Of a stretch of DNA of 64,000 bases, positions 44,466 through 53,363 are shown piece after piece. The notes beneath the pieces are model-generated. The model was not told where the DNA came from and made no database searches. It saw only the letters and a list, made by a program, of their open reading frames with translations. Location: assembly GCA_024233215.1 (NCBI GenBank), contig JACKPW010000020.1, forward strand, positions 1 through 64,000, in the 5' to 3' direction. Within the stretch, counting starts at the first letter, position 1. Every line of letters starts with the position of its first letter. A program made the position numbers and the translations under genes. The stretch comes from Verrucomicrobiales bacterium (GTDB lineage Bacteria; Verrucomicrobiota; Verrucomicrobiia; Limisphaerales; J093).

Positions 44466-45005
44466 GTGTTGCAGCCTGCTGTCAGTCCAACGGAACCCGT
44501 CTGCGAGCCGTCGTCCGACGACCCCGTCAAGTGGTTCGTTGCGCACACGCGTCCGCGTTGTGAGAAGAAGCTTGAGCAGTATTGCGAGCGGGAGGGTTTC
44601 GCCACCACGCTGCCGCTTTACCGCAGCGTCAAGAAATACCGGGGCAAGACGGTGGTTTCCCTGAAGCCTCTGTTTCCCGGTTACCTCTTCCTGCGGATCA
44701 GCGTCCCCCAGCGGCAGAAGGTCTTTCAGAGTGACTACACGGCCAACCTGCTGGAGGTGCCGGACCAGAAGGAGTTCGAGGAGCAACTTCAGGACATCCT
44801 GTTCGCGCTGGACCAGGAGGTTGACGTGCAACTGTCCCCGAGCATCGGCCCCGGCACGCGCGTCCGGATCAGGTCGGGTCCGTTGCAGGGAATGGAGGCG
44901 ATCGTGCAGTCGCGCAAGGGGATGACGGAGGTGCTGCTGTGCCTGGACTTCATCGGACAGGCGGCGGCGGTAAAAGTCAGCGCCGAGGATCTCGAGCCGG
45001 CCTGA
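44466..45005 (+). CDS. NusG-like antiterminator (UpxY/RfaH-type paralogue)
   Basis: The product is 179 aa with a GTG start (44466; TTG at 44469 is also possible, and no suitable ATG exists without running into the neighbouring gene). The NGN domain begins KWFVAHTRPRCEKKLEQYCE and includes FPGYLFLRI; a KOW-like region (GTRVRIRSGPLQGMEAIVQ) closes it. It differs from housekeeping NusG in its start region and in being a single gene, not in the secE-nusG-rplK block. Specialised paralogues act on long polysaccharide operons. None lies directly downstream here, so the target is open. Confidence 0.9.
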   Translation: MLQPAVSPTEPVCEPSSDDPVKWFVAHTRPRCEKKLEQYCEREGFATTLPLYRSVKKYRGKTVVSLKPLFPGYLFLRISVPQRQKVFQSDYTANLLEVPDQKEFEEQLQDILFALDQEVDVQLSPSIGPGTRVRIRSGPLQGMEAIVQSRKGMTEVLLCLDFIGQAAAVKVSAEDLEPA

Positions 45006-45260
45006 GGCCGCCGTTGTTCATCCTCGATGCGGATTTCGTGGGTCCCGTGCCCGCCCGGGAGCAAAGGGGTCACCGGATCGTCACATGGATTCGGCTTGTG
45101 TCGGAGGCGCCGGACTCCCAGTGTTTTGGCGTGCTTGGCGCGTCAATTGTCCGCTTGACCCTCCACCACCGGTTTCGGGACGTCGCCGTCCGCTCTGCGC
45201 ACGGCGTACCGCGCCTGCCTTGGGTTTTGTGCCCGGACCGGCCGGATTGCCTTTCCCCCC

Positions 45261-45926
45261 ATGCTTGAGCTTATTCAGCTTCCCTACAGTCCGTATTGCC
45301 TTGTGCAGTCGCGCCTTCTGGCGGCCGCGCGCTTGAAGTTCAAGAAGGTGAACATCCCGTGCGGGGACCGTTCGTTGATCTGGAAGCTCACCCGCCGCCG
45401 CTATTACCAGGTGCCGGTGCTCAAGCACGGGCGGACCGTGGTTTTCGAGACGGATGAGGAGTCCCAGGTGATCGCAAAATACCTCGACGCCGAGTTCGAT
45501 CTCGGGCTTTTTCCGGATGAACTCGGCGGGGTGCAGCACCTTCTTTGGCGCTACTTCGAGAGCGAGGTCGAGGGGGTGGGGTTCAAGCTGAACGACATTT
45601 ACTACCAGCAGAACATCCCCCGCCCGCAGTGGCTGGACTTCATCCGGCACAAGGAACGGCGCTTCGGACGGGGGTGCCTCGAACAATGGCAGTCCCGGCA
45701 GGTGGAGTTGCTGTCAGACTGGGCGCAGGTCCTGCAACCGTGCGAGCGCATGTTGCGGGGCAAGCCGTTCCTTCTGGGGGAGCGCCCGCTCTTCGTCGAC
45801 TTCGATCTCTGGGGCATGCTGGCCAACTTCCTTTACTCCGGCAATTACGAGTTGCCCGCCGGGGTTCCCCTACTGAGCGACTGGTACGCGCGGATGCGCA
45901 CCGTCACCCTGCAAACTCCCGCGTGA
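45261..45926 (+). CDS. Glutathione S-transferase-family protein
   Basis: The product is 221 aa. It has an N-terminal thioredoxin-like GST domain (LIQLPYSPYCLVQSRLLA, then YYQVPVLKHGRTVVFETDEE) and an all-helical C-terminal domain. The CxxC or Ser/Tyr active site is not clear; SPYC at 9-12 may be it. Function is unknown. Its stop overlaps the GTG start of the PhoH gene (GTGA), so both are translated together. Confidence 0.85.
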   Translation: MLELIQLPYSPYCLVQSRLLAAARLKFKKVNIPCGDRSLIWKLTRRRYYQVPVLKHGRTVVFETDEESQVIAKYLDAEFDLGLFPDELGGVQHLLWRYFESEVEGVGFKLNDIYYQQNIPRPQWLDFIRHKERRFGRGCLEQWQSRQVELLSDWAQVLQPCERMLRGKPFLLGERPLFVDFDLWGMLANFLYSGNYELPAGVPLLSDWYARMRTVTLQTPA

Positions 45927-47242
45927 AGAACTACGTCCTCGACACCAACGTCCTGCTTCACGATCCCAACGCCCTCCTCAACTTCGAGGAGAATGCGGTC
46001 CTCATCCCGATCGAAGTGATCGAGGAAATCGATCGTTTCAAGCGTGAGGGGTCCGAGTTGGGCCAGAATGCCCGCACGGTTTCCCGGCAGCTTGATGCCC
46101 TGCGGGCTCAGGGCCGGCTCAGCCAGGGGGTGTCGCTGCCCAACGGGGGGCGACTGCGGATTCTGTTCGGCCCGCATTCGGAGAACGGCAACGGACCCGG
46201 CACCGGCGCACGGTCCCGCAACGGGCACAACGTTGACACCCGGATTATCGCCACCGCGCTCGCCTTGCGGGAGGCGGAACCGCAGGTGCCGGCAATCCTC
46301 GTCACCAAGGACATCAACCTGCGCATCCGGGCGGACAGCCTGGGGTTGCCGGCGGAGGATTACGAGACGGATCGGGTGCAGTTGACGGACCTCTACTCCG
46401 GCACGTTCGAGTGTGAGGTTTCGGTCGAGGAGATGAACGGCTTCCGCGAAAGTGGGGAGATGGAGCTCAAGCGTCCGCATCATCCGAACGAATACTGCAC
46501 CCTGCGGGTCACCGGCGAGGGGCGAACCAGTGCCCTGGCGCGGGTGGATGTCGGTGGCGGTCGGTTGATTCCCGTACGCGATGCGCGGGAAGGGGTCTGG
46601 GGGATCAAGCCACGCAACCGCGAACAGCACTTTGCCCTCGACGCGCTGCTCAACGACGATTTCCGGTTGGTCACCCTCATGGGCAAGGCGGGCACCGGCA
46701 AGACTCTGCTGGCGTTGGCGGCGGGGCTTCAGCGCACGGTCAATGACCGCCAGTATCGGCGCCTGATCGTGGCGCGGCCGACGGTCAGCGTGGGACGCGA
46801 GCTGGGATTTCTGCCCGGAACCCTGGAGGAGAAGTTGTCACCGTGGATGCAGCCGATCCATGACTCGATTGAGCTGTTGGGCGACCTCAACATGGGGCAG
46901 GAGGGCCGTCGCAGCGCCGATCTGTTGCGTTCCGGCCTGATTGTCGTCGAGGCACTGGGCTACATTCGGGGCCGGAGCATCGCGAACCAGTTCATCATCA
47001 TCGACGAGGCCCAGAACCTGACGCCGATCGAGGTGAAGACCATTGTCACGCGGGTGGGGCAGGGGAGCAAGGTGGTGTTCACGGGGGACCCCTACCAGAT
47101 CGACAACCCTTACGTGGATTCGTGCTCGAACGGCTTCAACCACCTGGTCAGCCGCTTCCGGGACCAGCCCATTGCCGCGCACCTGGAGTTGCGAAAGGGA
47201 GAGCGCTCCGAACTGGCCGAGCTCGCCGCCAACCTCCTGTAA
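45923..47242 (+). CDS. PIN-PhoH ATPase
   Basis: The product is 439 aa. The N-terminal PIN domain begins KNYVLDTNVLLHDPNAL with Asp7. A linker and OB-like part (about 150-220) follow. The PhoH ATPase has Walker A GKAGTGKTLLALA (about 253-265), Walker B IIIDEAQNLT and VVFTGDPYQID. This fused layout is the PhoH2/YlaK type, thought to be an RNase-helicase in RNA metabolism. The GTG start at 45923 overlaps the previous gene's stop by four bases. Confidence 0.95.
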   Translation: MKNYVLDTNVLLHDPNALLNFEENAVLIPIEVIEEIDRFKREGSELGQNARTVSRQLDALRAQGRLSQGVSLPNGGRLRILFGPHSENGNGPGTGARSRNGHNVDTRIIATALALREAEPQVPAILVTKDINLRIRADSLGLPAEDYETDRVQLTDLYSGTFECEVSVEEMNGFRESGEMELKRPHHPNEYCTLRVTGEGRTSALARVDVGGGRLIPVRDAREGVWGIKPRNREQHFALDALLNDDFRLVTLMGKAGTGKTLLALAAGLQRTVNDRQYRRLIVARPTVSVGRELGFLPGTLEEKLSPWMQPIHDSIELLGDLNMGQEGRRSADLLRSGLIVVEALGYIRGRSIANQFIIIDEAQNLTPIEVKTIVTRVGQGSKVVFTGDPYQIDNPYVDSCSNGFNHLVSRFRDQPIAAHLELRKGERSELAELAANLL

Positions 47243-47305
47243 GCCCCCCCGTCAGCGTGGACAGATGGCGGGTTTTGGGACAGAGTCGCGCCAGAGGAAT
47301 ACTCT

Positions 47306-47944
47306 GTGATCGCCAGACTCGTCATATTGAGCGGTGACTGCACCGGCGTGGAACTGGAACTCCGGCCGGGACGAAACGTCATTGGGCGGGACGAACGGGC
47401 CGATTTCGCCGTCCGCGAGGAGGCGATCTCCAGCCAGCACTGCGAGATTCTGGTGACCTCCCATGCCATCAAGGTCCGGGATCTTGGCTCGACCAACGGC
47501 ACGTTCCTCCGGGGCAACCGGCTTCCGTTGGGGCCCGTGGAGGCCATGGACGGCGATGTGCTGATTCTCGGCGACATTGCCATGCGGTTGACCGTACCCA
47601 CGGCGGAGGTGAAGATTCCCGAGTGGCGGCGCCGGGTCGAGGAGGACGATTCCCCCCCGCCTTCCTTGCCCGATGGCAGTGTGGCCTGCCAGAATCATCA
47701 CGACGTTTCCGCGGCGCACCGTTGCGTCCAGTGCGGGAAGGCGTGGTGTCGCGAGTGCGTGAAGGAACTGCATCTGGCCGGAGGTGCGCCACGACTCTTT
47801 TGCCCCGCCTGCAGCGGTCGTTGTCAGTCAGGGGACGCCATGGTCCGCGGCGGCGGTTCGGCCGGTCCCCGGCGGGGCCGCGCCAAAGCGAAGGTATGGG
47901 AAACGCTCAAGCTCGGCTTCACCTGGCGCAAACCGAAGCGTTGA
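47306..47944 (+). CDS. FHA-domain protein with C-terminal zinc-binding module
   Basis: The product is 212 aa, with a GTG start at 47306 and AGAGGA eight bases upstream as ribosome-binding site. Residues about 1-95 form an FHA phosphothreonine-binding domain (GRNVIGRDERADFAV, then ISSQHCEI and DLGSTNGTFLRG). A Pro-rich linker follows. The C-terminal part holds Cys128, His131/132, Cys140, Cys143, Cys148, Cys151, Cys166, Cys169 and Cys173, in a B-box-like order (CVQCGKAWCREC). The final basic tail has no membrane segment. It probably links a phosphorylated partner to a zinc-binding surface. Partner unknown. Its 3' end overlaps that of the convergent FG-GAP gene by 26 bp. Confidence 0.9.
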   Translation: MIARLVILSGDCTGVELELRPGRNVIGRDERADFAVREEAISSQHCEILVTSHAIKVRDLGSTNGTFLRGNRLPLGPVEAMDGDVLILGDIAMRLTVPTAEVKIPEWRRRVEEDDSPPPSLPDGSVACQNHHDVSAAHRCVQCGKAWCRECVKELHLAGGAPRLFCPACSGRCQSGDAMVRGGGSAGPRRGRAKAKVWETLKLGFTWRKPKR

Positions 47945-49301
47945 TCACCGGATTCTCGTACCAGATCACTCCCAGATTGTCGCTCTCCTCGCAGGTGATC
48001 ACATCCGGATCCCCGTCGGCGTCCAGGTCCAGCAACTCGATCAGGTCATACTTCACCCCCGCCGGTCCACCGATGTCGCGGGCCTCATGAAAGCGGCCCG
48101 TCGAATCCGCCGGGAACCAGCCCACCCCGGAACGGTCGCCACTTGCCCCCTCGCAGGTGAAGACCAGTCCCGCAGGCGAAGCGGACTGCAGCACTGCAAA
48201 CCGCACCGCCTTTGCCGTGCCGAATCCCGACGGAATCGCAACTTCCTGCGTGATCCGCCAGGGCTCCGAGACACCATCCCCCGACGTGTAAACCACCAGT
48301 CGCCTGGGTTTCACGGCCGCCGCCAGTTGCCACCCCGCACCGGACGGCAGGCAGTCGACGAACATGATGTCGTCCGGCGCGGTGAGGATGGCATGCTCGC
48401 TCCATGCCTGGCCGGCTCGAGTTTCTCTCGGACCGGGGTTCTCCAGCCAAAACACCCCGCGTCGTGCCCCTTTGCGATCCGACGCCAGCAGGTCGGCGTC
48501 GCCGTCGTGATCCAGGTCCGCGGTTGCCAGAGTCATGATCCAGCCGGCGTTCCGCAGCGGATGAAGACGCCAGGCCGCGAGATCGTGCGGGTCCTCCGGA
48601 GCCTCGATCCAACTGATGCTTGCGCCGTCGCCCTTGGATCCGACGATCAAGTCGACCCCGTTCTCCCCGTCCACTTGCAGCGGGACGCAGAACATCCACA
48701 TCGCTTTCCCAGCGGTGGCGGGAAGCGTCTCCGTTCGCCAGGAGTCTGGATCCAGCAGAAGCCGGCGGCGGGCGGAAGCGTCCGCCCCGACGGGCAGTGT
48801 GGGTGGCCAGTGAACCTGAACCCGGCGCGCTGTTCCCTCAAGACACGTCACCACTTCCAACGTGCCGTCGCCGTCGAGATCGACGAACAGGGCGTCCTCC
48901 GCCGAAGGAGTGGCTCCCACGGTGACTGACGGCCAACGCTTCCGGCAGGCATCAGGGCCGGGGTTGAGGCAAACCCGCGCCACGCCGCCTTCCTCCCATC
49001 CCGTCACGATGTCCGGCAGACCGTCACCGTCGAGATCGCCCAGTCGCACCCCATCCGCCCCGTGCGAAGAACCGTCAATCACGTGACGCGGCCAAGCGCC
49101 GGGGGTGTCAGCCCCGCGCACCCGGGCCGGGATCAAACCGAGCGCGGCCACCACGAGGACGCACCAGAGCAATCGTGAGGCGACAACTTCGTGTTGCAGG
49201 TGCCACACCAGGTTGTTGGCCGAACGCCTGTGCGGGCCGGTGGATCGCGTGGCAGTCAGGCTTGCCTCCACATCAGGGTTCTGGGGATCGGTTGTCTTCA
49301 T
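47919..49301 (-). CDS. Secreted FG-GAP (VCBS) repeat protein
   Basis: The product is about 460 aa if it starts at the ATG at 49301, whose ATGA overlaps the stop of the upstream esterase gene. The mature part has FG-GAP repeats with calcium loops (LGDLDGDGLPDIVTG, FVDLDGDGTLEVV, TADLDHDGDADLL, LDLDADGDPDVITC). A hydrophobic stretch CVLVVAALGLIPARVRGA lies around residues 48-65 from that start. A signal peptide would sit better with a downstream GTG start at 49208, inside a 32-bp palindrome (49184-49215). The correct start is unsettled. Function: probably a secreted or surface beta-propeller of unknown ligand. Confidence 0.85.
   Translation of the reverse strand: MKTTDPQNPDVEASLTATRSTGPHRRSANNLVWHLQHEVVASRLLWCVLVVAALGLIPARVRGADTPGAWPRHVIDGSSHGADGVRLGDLDGDGLPDIVTGWEEGGVARVCLNPGPDACRKRWPSVTVGATPSAEDALFVDLDGDGTLEVVTCLEGTARRVQVHWPPTLPVGADASARRRLLLDPDSWRTETLPATAGKAMWMFCVPLQVDGENGVDLIVGSKGDGASISWIEAPEDPHDLAAWRLHPLRNAGWIMTLATADLDHDGDADLLASDRKGARRGVFWLENPGPRETRAGQAWSEHAILTAPDDIMFVDCLPSGAGWQLAAAVKPRRLVVYTSGDGVSEPWRITQEVAIPSGFGTAKAVRFAVLQSASPAGLVFTCEGASGDRSGVGWFPADSTGRFHEARDIGGPAGVKYDLIELLDLDADGDPDVITCEESDNLGVIWYENPVINASVCAR
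49184..49215. repeat. 32-bp palindromic element, copy 3
   Basis: CAACTTCGTGTTGCA, centre GG, then TGCCACACCAGGTTG, so two bases of the right arm differ from perfect. It lies over the 5' end of the FG-GAP gene on the minus strand. Depending on the start chosen, it is inside or at the border of the coding region, encoding a His-Leu-Gln-His-Glu-Val segment in that frame. Confidence 0.75.
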
Positions 49302-50377
49302 GGCCGGTCGGAACCGCCGGGATACCCCCGCCAGATCCACACGAGTGTGTCGGCCAGGGTTTGCTGGAAGACCTTTCCGTCGCAGTGCCGTGTGTTCAGG
49401 CTGAACACAAAGCGGTGATCGTAGCCTTTGGCCGCGAGCGCGGCCGCGGTGCGCTTGCCGGCCATGACCCAGTTGTGCTGCGTTTCCTCCGGATCGTCTT
49501 CTCGCAGGTCGTGTTCCGACACGTGCGTGAAGATCCGCAGCGGTTTCTTCTCACTGCGCTCGATGAGTTTCATCCCGGAGTGATATTCCCACGCGCCGTA
49601 TGGGAAAGTGCCCTCCTCCGGGGCGTCGTCGTCCTGCTGGTCCACGAACGTGCCCGAGTAGGCGATGATACGCCGGAAGAGGTCGGGCCGGAACCAGCCC
49701 ATCGTGAGTGCCGCCGCGCCACCCGAACTGCATCCCATGGTCGCCCGACCCCACGGATCGTCGGTGATGGCGAGGTTCGGATAGGCCGCCTTGATCTCCG
49801 GATTGCCCAACACCGCCGGAAACACTTCGTCGTTGATGAACCGAGCGAAGCGGTCGGACATCGTGTCGTATTCCAGGCCGCGCTCGCTGTTCTTGCCGTC
49901 GTTGCCGCCGTTTTCCACCGCGATCACGAGGAACGCCGGCAGTCGGCGATTCGGATCCGCCGAAATCGTCAGGTTGTCGAGCGCGTTGCGGACGAGGTTG
50001 AGATTGCTGGGGCCATCGTGGGTGACGAGCACCGGGGCTTTGGCGCCATCCCGGTAGGCGGCGGGGACATAGACGAAGATCTTCCGTTCCTTCCGCACGG
50101 GCTTGTTCTGGGGTTCCAGGGTGGGGTCGTCGCCCTTGAAGATCCGGCTGTCGGCCAGGGCCATGGTGAACTCGAATTGTCGGCCCTTGGGATTGCCCCG
50201 GTCCGTGAGGTCCGGATCGACGGTGTAATCGGGGCCGATCGTGAAGCTGCCGTTGCCGTCGTCCGCGATTTGTTCCGCCGGGGTGTCGGCGGGGGCGGCG
50301 GATGCCAGGAAGAGCGCGGTGGTTCCGATCCCGAGAATTGCCGGGAACCAACCTCCCGCAAAAGAGATGAGTCGCAT
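49298..50377 (-). CDS. Secreted enterochelin-esterase-like hydrolase
   Basis: The product is 359 aa with a signal peptide (about 1-31). The nucleophile motif is RATMGCSSGGAAALTMGWF, and a later Asp in HVSEHDLR and His in NTRHCDGK complete a likely triad. Length and order fit the enterochelin-esterase/esterase D group, but siderophore or other genes are not nearby, so the substrate is unknown. The start at 50377 (MRLISFAGGWF) is fixed by the signal peptide. Downstream it overlaps the FG-GAP gene by four bases (ATGA). Confidence 0.9.
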   Translation of the reverse strand: MRLISFAGGWFPAILGIGTTALFLASAAPADTPAEQIADDGNGSFTIGPDYTVDPDLTDRGNPKGRQFEFTMALADSRIFKGDDPTLEPQNKPVRKERKIFVYVPAAYRDGAKAPVLVTHDGPSNLNLVRNALDNLTISADPNRRLPAFLVIAVENGGNDGKNSERGLEYDTMSDRFARFINDEVFPAVLGNPEIKAAYPNLAITDDPWGRATMGCSSGGAAALTMGWFRPDLFRRIIAYSGTFVDQQDDDAPEEGTFPYGAWEYHSGMKLIERSEKKPLRIFTHVSEHDLREDDPEETQHNWVMAGKRTAAALAAKGYDHRFVFSLNTRHCDGKVFQQTLADTLVWIWRGYPGGSDRP

Positions 50378-50792
50378 GGCCAAGTGACGTGCGAAGCAGG
50401 TTGAGATGCAAGTTCGGAGTGGCTGCGGGTCGCTCTTCTGCGACCCTCTCAGGGTCGATGCGTGTTGCGCTGGCCACCGGGGGTCTCCGCCAAGCTGCGC
50501 CCCCCGGCTCATGTCTGGCAGCCCTTCAGGCTGCAGGTTGAATCGGCCACTCCGGCATTGGCGCGCCAGGCGCTTTCAGGGCGGAGAGGCACGTTTCGAG
50601 GTAGCGGCTGAAGCGTCCGATCCAACCAGCTTTTGTTGGGAGTTCACCGCACAATCCGTCACTTGCTTCATTCAAGTCCTCCACCACCTCGCCTCGGACT
50701 CCTGCGGAAAGCCGGATCTCGCTTGTCGATGATGAGCGGCTGGCTCTTGCACCACGATGGATCGCAAGGTCCGGCGGCCATTTGTCCCGCCC
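50378..50792. other. Intergenic region holding a multi-hairpin repeat
   Basis: No gene is supported in these 415 bases. The main content is the repeat listed at 50427-50534. The remainder (50535-50792) contains no clear motif. Confidence 0.5.
50427..50534. repeat. Multi-hairpin repeat (GGGTCG-CGACCC type)
   Basis: In order: GGGTCG/CGACCC (50427-50446), GACCCT/AGGGTC (50442-50456), CCGGGGG/CCCCCGG (50477-50507) and GCAGCC/GGCTGC with a five-base loop (50518-50534). This order matches a repeat that is widespread between genes in this phylum (general knowledge). It stands between a secreted esterase gene and an ABC permease gene. Confidence 0.7.
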
Positions 50793-51926
50793 TCAATACC
50801 TGAGCACCCGTCCGGCCAGCACCGTCCCGGCGAGCCCGAATCCCGCCAGCACGGCCGCCTCCAGCAAGGCATCGCTCAATCCGCCGCCGAAGGTGATGAT
50901 CGCGTGCAGCCCCGCCATGGCCCATCCGGTGGGCACGGTGCGGGCCAGGAGTTGCATCCATTCCGGAGTCATTTCGGCGGGCCACCAGCAGCCGCCGATG
51001 GCTGCCATCAACAGTGCTGACAGGATGCAGAGGCCGACGATCTTGTCGGGGTTCCGGGCGGTGGCGCCGATCAGGACACCCAGCGCGGCGCAGGTCCAGG
51101 CGTAGGTGGCGATCACCAATCCCATTGCCAGGGGGGCGGTGAACACCGGCACACCCAACGCGAACTGACCGACCAACAGGATCATGAGTGCCTGACCGCA
51201 GGCGAGCAGGAAGCGGCCGTAGATTTTGCCCAGGACCAGGTCGCGTCGGTGCAGCGGTTGCACGGCGAGTCGTCGGAGCACGCCGGTTTGCCGTTCCCCG
51301 GCCAGGCTGGCACCGCCGAAGATCAGGCCGTTCAGCATCAGGAACATCACCAGGTTGCCCGGAACCGATTGCCGGAAGCCGACGGGCATGGGTCGACGAC
51401 CGGCGAAGCTCGTTTCGACCTGGATCAGGCCGGGACGCTGCAGGATTTCCGTGAGAGCCGACGGATCAAACACGGCTTCGCCGGCGCCGCCGGCCGCGCG
51501 TTCGAGGATGGCCGCGTTGAAGGCAATCAGCGCGCGCACCAACCGCAACTCGATCATGGCCGCGGACTCGTCTCCCGAGCCTTCAACCGTGAAGAACTCC
51601 ACCCTGACCTGCTCCTTCTGATGCAGCCGGGCCGTGAAGCCGGCGGGGATGCGGACACCGCGTTGGGCGTCGGCGGCATTGGTGGGCGACATCGTGTTCA
51701 AGCCCTGGGCAGTCAGCGCCTCGATCAGGAGTGCGCCCAGCGGGCCCTGGTCGAGGTTCTCGACGAGCACCGGCGGTTGGGGACTGGAGGGACTGCCGGG
51801 ACCGCGGTTGGCGAATCCCATGAACACGACGAACAACACCGGCACGACGAACAGCCAGACGTAACCGACCTTTTCCCGGAGGAACATCCGGAGGTCATTG
51901 TGGCCGATGAGCAGGGCGTTCTTCAT
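50793..51926 (-). CDS. ABC-2 type permease (YbhR/YbhS-like)
   Basis: The product is 377 aa. It has an N-terminal transmembrane helix (VGYVWLFVVPVLFVVFMGFA), a large soluble domain (about 45-195), then five helices (from NLVMFLMLNGLIFGGASL). This is the ABC-2 permease layout with one large external loop. It is the last gene of a minus-strand run with a second permease, an ATPase and an HD-domain protein. The exporter is probably like YbhFSR and moves lipophilic substrates across the inner membrane. Confidence 0.92.
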   Translation of the reverse strand: MKNALLIGHNDLRMFLREKVGYVWLFVVPVLFVVFMGFANRGPGSPSSPQPPVLVENLDQGPLGALLIEALTAQGLNTMSPTNAADAQRGVRIPAGFTARLHQKEQVRVEFFTVEGSGDESAAMIELRLVRALIAFNAAILERAAGGAGEAVFDPSALTEILQRPGLIQVETSFAGRRPMPVGFRQSVPGNLVMFLMLNGLIFGGASLAGERQTGVLRRLAVQPLHRRDLVLGKIYGRFLLACGQALMILLVGQFALGVPVFTAPLAMGLVIATYAWTCAALGVLIGATARNPDKIVGLCILSALLMAAIGGCWWPAEMTPEWMQLLARTVPTGWAMAGLHAIITFGGGLSDALLEAAVLAGFGLAGTVLAGRVLRY

Positions 51927-51944
51927 TTGGCAGAACCGCAGAGG

Positions 51945-51963
51945 AACGCGGATGAACGCGGAT
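51945..51963. repeat. 10-bp tandem repeat between permease genes
   Basis: AACGCGGATG is followed directly by AACGCGGAT. The surrounding 157 bases (51927-52083) resemble another common intergenic repeat, whose minus-strand frame reads NPRSSAFLCGSAK. The same operon has another repeat at 53364-53392. Confidence 0.5.
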
Positions 51964-52083
51964 TGATGGCTGGGCGGGGGGTTCTGTCCGCGCGGGGCTT
52001 TGCCATCCCGACAGCCGCCTCGCCGAACTCCTGCACCCGCTGGGAATCTGCGTCCATCTGGGGTTTCTCCTGTCCCAGCCGTC

Positions 52084-53340
52084 TCATTCGCGAACGCCCT
52101 CCTGCAGCAATCGGTTGAAGCGCGTTGAAGCGACGCCGGCCAGCAGGAGCCCGGCCATCGTCAGTCCGCCGATCATCAACGGGATGCTTCCGTGAAAGCC
52201 CCGTTCCTGAAGTTGACGGATGCCCTCGACGAACCAGTAGTTTGGCAGCAGCGGACTGACATAATGCCGGATGACCGCCGGCAGTGCATTCGGCTGGAAC
52301 ATGCTGCCGCCGAGGAAGGCCATGCCGAAGATCAGCATGCTGTTGAGCACGTCCGCCCGCTTCTCGGTGCGGGCGAGCGAGGCCACGACCGCCAGGACGC
52401 CGGCACCGCAGAGCGAGAAGGCCGCCGCCAGCAGGGCGAGCCAGAAGGGTTCCTTCCAGCCGATGCCGAAAATCAGGGCGCCGCCGCCGAACATGATCGT
52501 TGCCCCCGCGAGCATCACCAGCAGCGCATGCAGCATCTTGGCCAGCAGCAGCGGGGCGAGGCTGGTCCGCAATGTGCGGTAGCGATCCAGCGTCCGAAAC
52601 CGGACCTCCTTGTAGAGATCCCGCATTGCGCCGTCGCCGATGAACAGAAGAAACATCGAGGCCATGCCGGGGAGGATCCACGCGAAAAGGTTGAATCCGG
52701 GGGTGTCCGCTTTCTCGCCGGGTTTGGTTTCCTGGCGGTAGCTGACGAGTGGAGGGGAAACGTAATCCTCCACGGCCTGGATGCGGTTGCCGGTCTCCGT
52801 GATCAAGCGGGCCAGGAGCAGGTAGTCGAAACGATCCTCGTTTTGGATCAGGCGACGCCATTCGGGGAGTTCGTCCCGGACCAGGCGGGCGGCGGCGCTG
52901 AGCAGTTCCGCGGCGGTTCCCAGGAGCTCCTCCACGATGGCGGGGTGGAACGATTGCGCGGGGTTCTTGACGAGTTCCAGCGGGGGCGGTTGCGCGTTGT
53001 CGAGCAGGGCGTCGGTGAAGCCGTTGGGGATCACGAGCATGGCGCTGACCTGGTTGTTCCGCAGCAGTTCTCTGCCTTCGGCACGCGTGACCATCCGGGT
53101 TTCGAGATGGTCGGTCGCTTCGCCCTGCGAGGAGGCACTGCGCAGGAAGCCGCCCAGGATCGAACCGTCCTCGTCGACCAGGGCCACCTTGATCTTGCCG
53201 AGCCCGCCGCCGGAGGCTTTGGGGCCGAAGGCGAGGCCGATCAACCCCGTGATGCAGAGCGGGATGGCGAGGAAGATCAGGATCGGCCACGGGTTCCGTC
53301 GCGTGCGTTTCAGGTCCTTGATGAGGAGGTGGAGGAGCAT
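52084..53340 (-). CDS. ABC-2 type permease (second)
   Basis: The product is 418 aa. It begins MLLHLLIKDLKRTRRNPWPI with a first helix (ILIFLAIPLCITGLIGLAFG). A soluble loop (about 40-195) follows and then five helices including MASMFLLFIGDGAMR and a final LMIGGLTMAGLLLAGVAS. With the other permease it should form a heterodimeric channel. The ATG at 53340 is chosen because the longer frame runs through a tandem repeat. Confidence 0.92.
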   Translation of the reverse strand: MLLHLLIKDLKRTRRNPWPILIFLAIPLCITGLIGLAFGPKASGGGLGKIKVALVDEDGSILGGFLRSASSQGEATDHLETRMVTRAEGRELLRNNQVSAMLVIPNGFTDALLDNAQPPPLELVKNPAQSFHPAIVEELLGTAAELLSAAARLVRDELPEWRRLIQNEDRFDYLLLARLITETGNRIQAVEDYVSPPLVSYRQETKPGEKADTPGFNLFAWILPGMASMFLLFIGDGAMRDLYKEVRFRTLDRYRTLRTSLAPLLLAKMLHALLVMLAGATIMFGGGALIFGIGWKEPFWLALLAAAFSLCGAGVLAVVASLARTEKRADVLNSMLIFGMAFLGGSMFQPNALPAVIRHYVSPLLPNYWFVEGIRQLQERGFHGSIPLMIGGLTMAGLLLAGVASTRFNRLLQEGVRE

Positions 53341-53363
53341 CGCGGGGGGCCTGTTCACCTCCA

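Noticed and set aside
44460..44485. GTGTTGCAGCCTGCTGTCAG at the NusG-paralogue start, similar to one arm of the palindrome
   Set aside because: Only nine bases match and the second arm does not pair, so it is probably chance.
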